A stretch of 14,753 nucleotides of DNA from the NCBI GenBank assembly GCA_951800675.1, contig CATOKC010000085.1, forward strand, positions 1 to 14,753, given 5' to 3'. Below are positions 1 to 6,674 of this stretch, in pieces. Both the position numbers and the translations under genes were made by a program. The number at the start of each line of letters is the position of its first letter. Position 1 is the first letter of the stretch. The DNA comes from an uncultured Oscillibacter sp. (GTDB lineage: Bacteria; Bacillota_A; Clostridia; Oscillospirales; Oscillospiraceae). The notes below the pieces were generated by a model. The model saw only the letters and a list, made by a program, of their open reading frames with translations. It had not been told where the DNA came from and made no database searches.

Positions 1-2
1 CG

Positions 3-179
3 GCCTACCCTCATCTGCTCGCCAACGACTCTATTAACCAAGCGATCCTGTCCAGTGTAAGCGGCGTACCCACCACCTTCTTTTTTGACGGAGAAGGGGC
101 ATATCTGGGCGGTGTTGCCGGCTCCGCGGAAAAATCGACGTGGGAGGATCTCATCCATGAACTTTTGGAAAAACAATAA
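3..179 (+). CDS. thioredoxin/TlpA-like redoxin, C-terminal fragment
   Basis: Only the last 58 codons are inside the window; the frame opens at base 3 and ends with TAA at 177-179. The visible protein contains SGVPTTFFFDGEGAYLG, the usual form of the thioredoxin-fold segment with a cis-proline (visible residue 23) followed by a beta strand and a turn. A short amphipathic helix ends the protein (WEDLIHELLEKQ), as in TlpA/ResA-type redoxins. The redox-active CXXC, expected nearer the N-terminus, lies upstream of the window and cannot be checked. The gene overlaps the next one by 23 bases, which suggests one transcript with the micro-protein and the ferredoxin-like membrane protein downstream. 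Inferred role: thiol-disulfide exchange on the outer face of the membrane. It could be an AhpC/TSA-type redoxin, but the GVPTTFF segment fits TlpA better. Confidence 0.72.
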   Translation, partial: AYPHLLANDSINQAILSSVSGVPTTFFFDGEGAYLGGVAGSAEKSTWEDLIHELLEKQ

Positions 180-309
180 CCCCCGCATCTGGATATTGGG
201 CATCCTGTCCGGGGTGATTTTCCTTTCGATCGGGGCTTTTCAGGGACAGTTTGAGGTAATTTGGAGAAAGGCAGTCATGATCTGCCTGGAGTGCATTGGG
301 ATCGGGTGA
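157..309 (+). CDS. CD1871A-family CXXC membrane micro-protein
   Basis: A 50-residue protein. The ATG at 157 is chosen because GGGAGG (142-147) lies nine bases upstream; the longer reading from 85 has no such site and starts with a basic stretch unlike the family. After a short polar N-terminus (MNFWKNNNPRI) there is one hydrophobic segment (about residues 12-28), then a short soluble part ending in CLECIGIG at the C-terminus. This ending and the length match the family named after Clostridioides difficile CD1871A, whose hallmark is a terminal CXXC. It sits between a thioredoxin-like gene (23-base overlap) and a 4Fe-4S membrane protein (3-base gap), the company this family usually keeps. The CXXC may be a thiol relay or metal ligand; its function is not established. 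Recognition is from memory of the family, not from a search. Confidence 0.8.
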   Translation: MNFWKNNNPRIWILGILSGVIFLSIGAFQGQFEVIWRKAVMICLECIGIG

Positions 310-312
310 GCC

Positions 313-1146
313 ATGAAACGATTACGACTGACGGTGCAGCTTCTGTTTACCATTGTGACAAACGGATACCTGTACGGCTTTTTCAGCGGAAAAATCTACC
401 GGGGCGTCCTAAAATACGCCTGCGTCCCGGGGCTGAACTGCTACTCCTGCCCGGGAGCTGCCGCCTCCTGCCCCATCGGGGCGCTCCAGGCGCTGCTGAA
501 TCAGCGGGGCTTTCAGATCCCCTTCGCCGCACTGGGCGTTTTCTTCCTGTTCGGCAGCCTGCTGGGGCGCTTTGTCTGCGGTTGGCTGTGCCCTTTCGGG
601 CTGGTGCAGGATCTTCTGTATAAAATCCCTGTTTTCAAAAAGAAAAAGCGTCTGCCCTGTCACCATATCGCAAAATATGGAAAATATGTAGTCCTGATCC
701 TGCTGGTATGTGTTGGCTCTATGTTCCTGTGGGGAGGCTTCGCCAAAGTCCCGACGTTCTGCAAGTACCTGTGTCCCTCCGGAACCCTGCTGGGGGCGAT
801 TCCTCTGCTCAGCGCAAACGAGGCCCTGCGGGGGCAGGCTGGTGGACTGTTCCTGTGGAAGCTGGGGATCCTGCTGACGATTGTCCTGCTCTCCATAAAG
901 GTCTTCCGCCCCTTTTGCCAATACCTGTGCCCGCTGGGAGCCATCTATGGTTGGTTTAACCGGTTCAGCCTGGTGCAGATTCACTGGGAAGAGGAGCGGT
1001 GCATCTCCTGCATGGCCTGTGAACGGGCTTGCCCAGCGGCCCTCTCCCGTCAAGAAATCTCCCGCTCCCCGGAGTGCATCCGGTGCGGGAAGTGCGTGGG
1101 CGCCTGTCCGGAGAAATGTCTGCATTTTTCCGGCAAACGGATGTGA
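313..1146 (+). CDS. NapH-like polytopic membrane protein with two 4Fe-4S ferredoxin motifs
   Basis: A 277-residue membrane protein of the NapH/NosR/RdxA-like 4Fe-4S group. Hydrophobic segments occur near residues 8-24, 68-88, 124-142 and 178-197. Between them are repeated C-x3-C-P motifs: CGWLCP (89-94), CKYLCP (150-155) and CQYLCP (202-207), plus an N-terminal cysteine cluster (C37, C43, C46, C53). The C-terminal soluble tail carries two ferredoxin signatures, C230-x2-C-x2-C-x3-C240-P and C255-x2-C-x2-C-x3-C265-P, each able to bind a 4Fe-4S cluster. Family knowledge: such proteins pass electrons through the membrane to periplasmic or cell-surface partners. It starts three bases after the CXXC micro-protein and is probably translated with it. 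The inferred job is to supply electrons to the thioredoxin-like partner; no denitrification gene is visible, so a true NapH role is unlikely. A terminator-like hairpin follows. Confidence 0.82.
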   Translation: MKRLRLTVQLLFTIVTNGYLYGFFSGKIYRGVLKYACVPGLNCYSCPGAAASCPIGALQALLNQRGFQIPFAALGVFFLFGSLLGRFVCGWLCPFGLVQDLLYKIPVFKKKKRLPCHHIAKYGKYVVLILLVCVGSMFLWGGFAKVPTFCKYLCPSGTLLGAIPLLSANEALRGQAGGLFLWKLGILLTIVLLSIKVFRPFCQYLCPLGAIYGWFNRFSLVQIHWEEERCISCMACERACPAALSRQEISRSPECIRCGKCVGACPEKCLHFSGKRM

Positions 1147-1160
1147 TACAGTTTTTTGAG

Positions 1161-1195
1161 AAAATACCATGCGGACAGGCTCCACATGGTATTTT
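1161..1195. terminator. bidirectional terminator between convergent genes
   Basis: Perfect 11-bp stem, AAAATACCATG (1161-1171) with CATGGTATTTT (1185-1195). A further GGA/TCC pairing inside the loop is possible after one mismatch. The A-rich and T-rich stem ends provide a U tract on either strand. It lies between the 4Fe-4S membrane protein and the convergent oxidoreductase, so it can end both transcripts. Confidence 0.75.
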
Positions 1196-1221
1196 CATTG
1201 ATATGCTTCTATTTTAGTGTA

Positions 1222-2523
1222 TTATAAATCATATTTGTCGTCGGTGGCCGGGTTGTCGATAAGGGAGCCGTCCTCCCCGAAGCGGGAGCCGTGGCAGGGG
1301 CAGTCCCAGCTGTGCTCGGCGGCGTTGTATTTCAGGGCACAGCCCATATGGGGACAGCGGGGCGCGGTGGGGGTGAGCAGCCCCAGGGCGGACTCCAGGG
1401 CGTTCGCCGCCAGCTGGAAGCGGAGGACTGTCCGGGAGGGGGAGAACAGCTCCGCGTAAGGATTTTTCCGGCCCAGAACCAGATCGGTCAGCACATCCGC
1501 CGCCGCCATGGAAGAGGTCATCCCCCACTTGTTGAAGCCGGTGGCCACATAGAGTCTGGAGGAGCCCTTGGAGTAGGGCCCGATATAGGGCACGCCGTCC
1601 AGGGTCATGCAGTCCTGAGCGGCCCAGCGGGCCTTTTCCCGGGCGTTCGGATAGTGACGGCGGACAAAGCGCTCCAGCTCCTGCCAGCCGCCGCCTTTTT
1701 TGCCCGTCCGATGGCTGCCGCCGCCCAGGAGGAGCAGGCCGCCGCAGTTCCGGAAAGACAGCCCCTTTTCGTTCTCGTCCAGATACATCCCGTGGACGTC
1801 CGGGGCGTTGTCCAGAGCCAGCACATAGGAGCGGTGCTGGTACAGCTTGAGGAAATAACCCCCGTGCTTGTTGAGCAGGGGGAAGTGGGTGGCCACGATG
1901 ATCCGGTCCGCCGAGACGGTCCCGCCGTTTGTCACCGCCTTGCCCGGTCCCAGCTCCAGCACCTTGGTGTGCTCAAAGATCCGCAGGTCTTTGGAGATGG
2001 CCGCCAGAAATTTCAGAGGGTGGAACTGGGCCTGACGGGGAAATTTTACCGCGCCCGCCGCCGGAAGAGGAAGGGGGATTTGCTCCACAAACTCCGCGGA
2101 AAAGCCCAGCCGGTCCAGGGCTCTCAACTCCCGCTCCAGCTTCCACCTTTTGTCCAAGGAATAGACAAAGGCGTCCTCCTCCTCAAAACCGCAGTCCATA
2201 CCCTGACACAGGACACGGTACTCCTCCAGCGCCTTCTGGTTGGCCTCCAGGTAGAGCCGGGAGCGCTCCACGCCAAATTCCCGAATCAGTTTGTCGTAGA
2301 TCAGGCCGTGCTGGGAGGTGATCTTCGCCGTGGTGTTTTTGGTGTTGCCGCCGCCAATCCGGTCCGCCTCCACCAGGGCGCAGTCCACCCCCGCCCGGGT
2401 CAGCTTATAGGCGCACAAAACTCCGGCCAGCCCGCCGCCGATGACGAGCACATCGGTGTTCAGGTCTGACCGGAGGGGAGCAAAATCGGGCAGCTGCGCT
2501 GTCTGTGTCCATATGGAGTCCAT
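1222..2523 (-). CDS. FAD-dependent oxidoreductase with C-terminal Rieske [2Fe-2S] domain
   Basis: A 433-residue protein when started at the ATG at 2523, chosen because GAGGTGA lies about six bases upstream on the minus strand; an in-frame ATG at 2589 would add 22 residues with no clear ribosome-binding site. An N-terminal Rossmann motif (VIGGGLAG, 27-34), an acidic end of strand two (VEAD, 51-54) and GGGNTKNTTAKITSQHG (57-73) place it in the DadA-like/DAO group. The C-terminus is a Rieske domain: C390-x-H392 and C408-x2-H411 are the cluster ligands, and C395 and C410 could form the usual disulfide. This arrangement resembles Bacillus subtilis YhfW. The substrate is unknown; the reaction is presumably FAD oxidation of a small molecule with electrons leaving through the Rieske centre. 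It is a single-gene unit between the redox operon and the hsd operon. Confidence 0.88.
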   Translation of the reverse strand: MDSIWTQTAQLPDFAPLRSDLNTDVLVIGGGLAGVLCAYKLTRAGVDCALVEADRIGGGNTKNTTAKITSQHGLIYDKLIREFGVERSRLYLEANQKALEEYRVLCQGMDCGFEEEDAFVYSLDKRWKLERELRALDRLGFSAEFVEQIPLPLPAAGAVKFPRQAQFHPLKFLAAISKDLRIFEHTKVLELGPGKAVTNGGTVSADRIIVATHFPLLNKHGGYFLKLYQHRSYVLALDNAPDVHGMYLDENEKGLSFRNCGGLLLLGGGSHRTGKKGGGWQELERFVRRHYPNAREKARWAAQDCMTLDGVPYIGPYSKGSSRLYVATGFNKWGMTSSMAAADVLTDLVLGRKNPYAELFSPSRTVLRFQLAANALESALGLLTPTAPRCPHMGCALKYNAAEHSWDCPCHGSRFGEDGSLIDNPATDDKYDL

Positions 2524-2551
2524 CCTAATCACCTCGTTTCGGTTAGGATGG
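2520..2551 (-). promoter_or_regulatory. inverted repeat enclosing the oxidoreductase start codon and ribosome-binding site
   Basis: On the minus strand CCATCCTAA and TTAGGATGG form a perfect 9-bp stem around a 14-base loop. The loop holds the Shine-Dalgarno sequence GAGGTGA, and the ATG start codon (2523-2521) is part of the 3' arm. In RNA this would pair the start codon while leaving the ribosome-binding site exposed in the loop. As DNA it could be a repressor operator. The structure is seen directly; a regulatory role is inference. Confidence 0.5.
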
Positions 2552-2683
2552 CTGCTGCCGGGTGAAATTATGCCCGGAGCACTATCCAAAGGCCTCAGAC
2601 GGCAAACCCTCCGGCAAAACCAGACATCAATCTCTTAAAATATCTGTGAATTATGAAATCCTCCTCCCACTTTCCGCAAAATA

Positions 2684-2692
2684 TGGTATAAT
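2684..2692 (+). promoter_or_regulatory. extended -10 promoter of the hsd operon
   Basis: TGG followed by a consensus TATAAT (2687-2692), an extended -10 element 76 bases before the hsdR ATG. No good -35 box is visible 16-18 bases upstream (the area reads CTCCCAC), which is tolerated with an extended -10. Bases 2552-2683 between this and the divergent oxidoreductase show no gene; I could not place the oxidoreductase promoter there with any confidence. Confidence 0.6.
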
Positions 2693-2768
2693 GGCATAAA
2701 CAGCGATATAGCGCAATCTGCGAGCGGCTAAGCCTTTATCGTGCATTTGTGGAAAGAGGGATCAATTG

Positions 2769-5150
2769 ATGCAGCCTGTTCTATCCAAAAAACAGATGAC
2801 AGAGGAGGATATCAAACTTCAATATATCACTCCGGCTTTGACCGCAAAATGGAGCCGTGAAAAAATCACGATGGAAACGCCAATCACCGACGGTCAGATC
2901 AGTTTGGAGGGCAAACTTGTATTCCGAAAGGCGCCCAAAAAGGCGGATTATATCCTGTATCTGCGTGCAAATCACCCCATTGCCGTCGTTGAGGCAAAGG
3001 ACAACACCCACAGCGTTTCCCACGGCCTGCAGCAGGCGATGGAGTATGCCCAAATGCTGGATGTGCCATTCGCGTTCAGCTCCAACGGGGACGGCTTCTC
3101 GGAGCATGACTTTCTCACCGGGGCGGAACGGGAGTTTCCCATGGACCAGTTCCCCACGGAAGCCGAGCTGATCGCCTGGTATGAACGGGAGGTCAATCAG
3201 GGACAGGGGCTGTCCCCGGCGGAAGCGGCAGCAGCCGGTCAACCCTACTACAGCAGCCAGACCACCTATCCGCCCCGCTACTACCAGCGCGTCGCGATCA
3301 ACCGCACGGTGGACGCCATCGTCAGAGGGCAGCAGCGCCTGCTGCTGGTCATGGCAACGGGGACCGGAAAGACCTATACGGCCTTTCAAATCGCCTACCG
3401 CCTGTTGAAAAGCGGCTTAAAACGCAAAGTGCTCTACCTCGCCGACCGTAATATTCTGGTGGATCAGTCCATTGAGCAGGACTTTGCCCCGCTGGCAAAG
3501 ACCATCCACAAAATCAATTTTGCCAAAGACGACCCGGTTACGATCACCTCTTACGAGGTCTATTTCTCCCTCTATCAGCAGCTCACCGGGGACAGCGCTT
3601 CTGATGATGAGGAAGCCGCGGAGGATGACACCGTTTCCCGGCTGGCCGCCCTCTTCCAGAGGGACTTCTTTGATCTCATCATCGTGGACGAGTGCCACCG
3701 CGGCTCCGCCAAGCGAGACAGCAGCTGGCGCAAAATTTTGGACTATTTCTCCTCCGCCACACAGATCGGCATGACGGCCACACCCAAAGAGACGAAATAT
3801 ATCTCGAACATCGACTATTTCGGCGAGCCGCTCTATACCTACAGCCTTCGGGAGGGCATTGAGGACGGATTCCTCGCCCCCTTCAAGGTTATCAGCGTCA
3901 CCACGGATATTTCCGACGGCTGGCGGCCCCAAAAGGGACAGCTTGACATCTTCGGCAACGAGATCCCGAATCGCGTCTACACCAACAGCGACTTTGATTA
4001 CAATATCATCATCGAGGACCGTATTCAGCAGGTCGCCGCTGAGATCACCCGCTATCTGAAGAGCACAGACCGGACCGCCAAGACCATCGTGTTCTGCGCC
4101 ACCGAGGAAGCCGCGCTGCGGATGCGGGACGCGCTGGCCAGGCTGAACCCGGACATGATGAAAGAAAACCCGTATTATGTGACGCGCATTACCGGGAGCG
4201 ACGCCGTCGGAAAGAGCAAGCTGAAATATTTCATCTCCCCCTCCAAAGAGGGCCCCGTGATCGCCACCACCTCCAAACTGCTCTCCACCGGCGTGGACTG
4301 CAAGATGACCAAGCTGATCGTTCTGGATCAGATGATCGGCTCCATGACAGAGTTCAAGCAGATCATCGGCCGGGGGACCCGCCTGCGAGAGAAGGATGGC
4401 AAGACCCACTTTGTGGTGATGGATTTCCGCAATGTGACCCGGCTGTTCGCCGACCCGGACTGGGACGGCCCCATCGAGCAGGATTCTGGCTTTGATCCCA
4501 ATGGAGCTCCGCCGCCTGTCACGCCTCCGCCGGATGCGGGCGGCCCGTCATCCCCTCCGGGCCGCGCACCCAAGCCCATTGTGGACGCCAACGGCTGCAA
4601 GGTGGAGATCATTCACAAAACCGTGTCTGTCTACGACTCCAGCGGCAAGCTGCTCCGGCAGGAAAGCATTCTTGATTACACCAAAGAAAATATCCGGGAA
4701 GAATACATCTCCCTGGAGCACTTCATCCGCCGGTGGACCGCGGAGGAGAAGAAAACAAAAATACGGGACCTGCTTCGGGAACACGGCATCGACCTGGAGC
4801 AGATGAAAGCAGAACAGGGAATGGCGGATGTGGACGACTTTGATTTTATCTGCCATGTGGTTTTTGACAAGAAGCCGCTGACCCGCCAGGAGCGGGCAGA
4901 CAACGTGAAAAAACGGGGCTTTCTGAACCGGTACAGCGGCCCGGCAAAGGAAGTGCTGGAGGCCCTGCTGGACATGTACATAAACATCGGGATCTATGAG
5001 CTGGAGAAGACGGAGGTCCTGAAACTTGATCCGTTTGCCAAACTGGGGAAGCCCTCCAGAATCGCAGGTTATTTTGGGGGAAGGGATGCGTATCTCCAGG
5101 CCGTTAAGGAATTGGAAGACGCCCTGTATACAGAGGATGAGGCGGGATAA
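2769..5150 (+). CDS. hsdR: type I restriction enzyme R subunit (HsdR)
   Basis: A 793-residue endonuclease/translocase subunit. The ATG at 2769 is preferred over the adjacent in-frame TTG at 2766 because AGAGGG ends eight bases before the ATG. The N-terminal nuclease domain shows the PD-(D/E)xK pattern: D60 in KKADYIL and E75-A-K77 in VVEAKD. The SF2 helicase motor follows: Walker A ATGTGKT (196-202), DECH box (307-310), TATP (336-339) and motif VI GRGTRLR (534-540). A proline-rich linker (about 577-604, PPPVTPPPDAGG) joins the motor to a C-terminal helical region that probably docks on the methyltransferase. In a type I complex this subunit pumps DNA using ATP and cuts far from the unmethylated target. 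All catalytic motifs are intact. Length and gene order (R-M-S) recall the EcoAI/EcoEI family (type IB), a tentative assignment. hsdM starts three bases after the stop. Confidence 0.96.
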   Translation: MQPVLSKKQMTEEDIKLQYITPALTAKWSREKITMETPITDGQISLEGKLVFRKAPKKADYILYLRANHPIAVVEAKDNTHSVSHGLQQAMEYAQMLDVPFAFSSNGDGFSEHDFLTGAEREFPMDQFPTEAELIAWYEREVNQGQGLSPAEAAAAGQPYYSSQTTYPPRYYQRVAINRTVDAIVRGQQRLLLVMATGTGKTYTAFQIAYRLLKSGLKRKVLYLADRNILVDQSIEQDFAPLAKTIHKINFAKDDPVTITSYEVYFSLYQQLTGDSASDDEEAAEDDTVSRLAALFQRDFFDLIIVDECHRGSAKRDSSWRKILDYFSSATQIGMTATPKETKYISNIDYFGEPLYTYSLREGIEDGFLAPFKVISVTTDISDGWRPQKGQLDIFGNEIPNRVYTNSDFDYNIIIEDRIQQVAAEITRYLKSTDRTAKTIVFCATEEAALRMRDALARLNPDMMKENPYYVTRITGSDAVGKSKLKYFISPSKEGPVIATTSKLLSTGVDCKMTKLIVLDQMIGSMTEFKQIIGRGTRLREKDGKTHFVVMDFRNVTRLFADPDWDGPIEQDSGFDPNGAPPPVTPPPDAGGPSSPPGRAPKPIVDANGCKVEIIHKTVSVYDSSGKLLRQESILDYTKENIREEYISLEHFIRRWTAEEKKTKIRDLLREHGIDLEQMKAEQGMADVDDFDFICHVVFDKKPLTRQERADNVKKRGFLNRYSGPAKEVLEALLDMYINIGIYELEKTEVLKLDPFAKLGKPSRIAGYFGGRDAYLQAVKELEDALYTEDEAG

Positions 5151-5153
5151 GCG

Positions 5154-6674
5154 ATGAGCAATCTATCTGTTTTTGTAAAGCGCCTGCGGGACATTATGCG
5201 CCAGGACGCGGGCATCAACGGCGACGCCCAGCGCATTGAGCAGATCACATGGCCGCTGTTCCTGAAAGTGTACGACACAAAAGAGCAGGACTGGCTGTTT
5301 GACGACAGCAATTACCGGTCCATCATTCCGGAGCCCTGCCACTGGGCGAACTGGGCCCATGATGACAAGTCCGGGCGGGCTATGACCGGGGATACACTGT
5401 TGAACTTTGTAAACAACACGCTGTTCCCTGTTCTCAAGGGGACGGATATCAAAGACGACAAGGGTAAGATCAAGATTGCGGGCATCAAGGTCGACGCCTC
5501 CACCCCCATCCGGCAGGCCATCGTGCAGTCCACCTTCGCCGACGCCAACAACTACATGAAAGACGGCGTCCTGCTGCGGCAGGTGATCAACGTCATTGAC
5601 GAACTGGACCTGAGCGATTACGAGGAGAGCCACGCTTTTGGAGAAATCTATGAGACGATCCTCAAAGAACTGCAAAGCGCAGGCTCTTCCGGTGAGTTCT
5701 ATACACCCCGGCCCCTGACTGACTTTATGGCACAGATGATCCGGCCCCGCATTGGCGAGCGTATGGCCGACTTTGCCTGCGGCACCGGCGGCTTTATCAT
5801 AAGCTGGCTGAAGGAGCTGCAAAAACAGATTCAGAGCACCGCCGACGCGAAAAAATATGGGGAGTCCGTCTACGGAGTTGAGAAAAAGCAGTTCCCCTAT
5901 ATGCTGTGCATCACCAATCTGCTGCTGCACGACCTGGATGTGCCCCAGGTTTATCACGAAAATTCCCTTCTCAAGGATGTGCTGGACTACACCGAGGCCG
6001 ACCAGTTCAATGTGATTTTGATGAATCCCCCTTACGGTGGAAGCGAAAAGGCCGATGTGAAAAATCATTTCCCGAACGATCTGGCCAGCAGCGAGACCGC
6101 CGACCTGTTCCTGTCCGTCATCATGTACCGGCTGGCGAAGGACGGACGGGCCGCTGTTATTTTGCCTGACGGCTTCCTGTTCGGAACGGACAACGCCAAA
6201 ATAAACATCAAGAAGAAACTGTTGGGCGAGTTTAACCTGCATACAGTGATCCGTATGCCCGGCAGCGTATTCTCTCCCTACACCTCCATCACCACCAATA
6301 TTCTGTTTTTCGACCGCACAGGCCCTACGCAGGAGACCTGGTTCTACCGCCTGGATATGCCGGAGGGCTATAAGCATTTCAGCAAGACCAAGCCCATAAG
6401 GCTGGAACATTTCGCCCCGGTTGTGGAGTGGTGGAAGAACAAACAGGAGTTGGCTGTGAACGGGTTTGACAAGGCGAAAAAGTTCACCGTCCAGCAGCTT
6501 ACAGGAGAGCTGCGCTACAACCTGGACCAGTGCGGCTATCCCCATGAGGAAGAAGAGATCCTGGCGCCGCTGGATTTGATCCAGCGGTATGAGGAGGAAC
6601 GCTCCTCCCTGAATACCGAAATCGACCAGGTGCTGACGGAGATTACCGCTATTCTGGGAGGGGGAACACAATGA
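5154..6674 (+). CDS. hsdM: type I restriction-modification DNA adenine methyltransferase subunit (HsdM)
   Basis: A 506-residue N6-adenine methyltransferase. An N-terminal helical region (about 1-170) is followed by the catalytic domain: FYTP (182-185) before motif I DFACGTGGF (206-214), which binds S-adenosylmethionine, and motif IV NPPYGG (291-296), which holds the flipped-out adenine. A C-terminal helical part (about 470-500, coiled-coil-like with ERSSLNTEIDQVL) would contact HsdS. It partners with HsdS as the modification enzyme and protects host DNA from HsdR. The ATG at 5154 lies three bases after the hsdR stop with a modest GCGGGA site six bases before it, suggesting translational coupling. 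Its last codons overlap hsdS in an ATGA arrangement. Nothing is broken, so an active modification enzyme is likely. Confidence 0.97.
   Translation: MSNLSVFVKRLRDIMRQDAGINGDAQRIEQITWPLFLKVYDTKEQDWLFDDSNYRSIIPEPCHWANWAHDDKSGRAMTGDTLLNFVNNTLFPVLKGTDIKDDKGKIKIAGIKVDASTPIRQAIVQSTFADANNYMKDGVLLRQVINVIDELDLSDYEESHAFGEIYETILKELQSAGSSGEFYTPRPLTDFMAQMIRPRIGERMADFACGTGGFIISWLKELQKQIQSTADAKKYGESVYGVEKKQFPYMLCITNLLLHDLDVPQVYHENSLLKDVLDYTEADQFNVILMNPPYGGSEKADVKNHFPNDLASSETADLFLSVIMYRLAKDGRAAVILPDGFLFGTDNAKINIKKKLLGEFNLHTVIRMPGSVFSPYTSITTNILFFDRTGPTQETWFYRLDMPEGYKHFSKTKPIRLEHFAPVVEWWKNKQELAVNGFDKAKKFTVQQLTGELRYNLDQCGYPHEEEEILAPLDLIQRYEEERSSLNTEIDQVLTEITAILGGGTQ

Noticed and set aside
1291..2469. Plus-strand open frame of 392 codons
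   Set aside because: Lies opposite the FAD-Rieske gene, which has intact FAD and Rieske motifs and a ribosome-binding site; the plus frame is an artefact of GC-rich codon use.
2558..2577. CCGGG...CCCGG hairpin upstream of the oxidoreductase as a terminator
   Set aside because: Only 5 bp with no T tract and placed in the 5' region of the gene; too weak to support.
5163..6671. Minus-strand open frame of 502 codons opposite hsdM
   Set aside because: The hsdM frame carries all methyltransferase motifs; the opposing frame has no recognisable domain or start signal.
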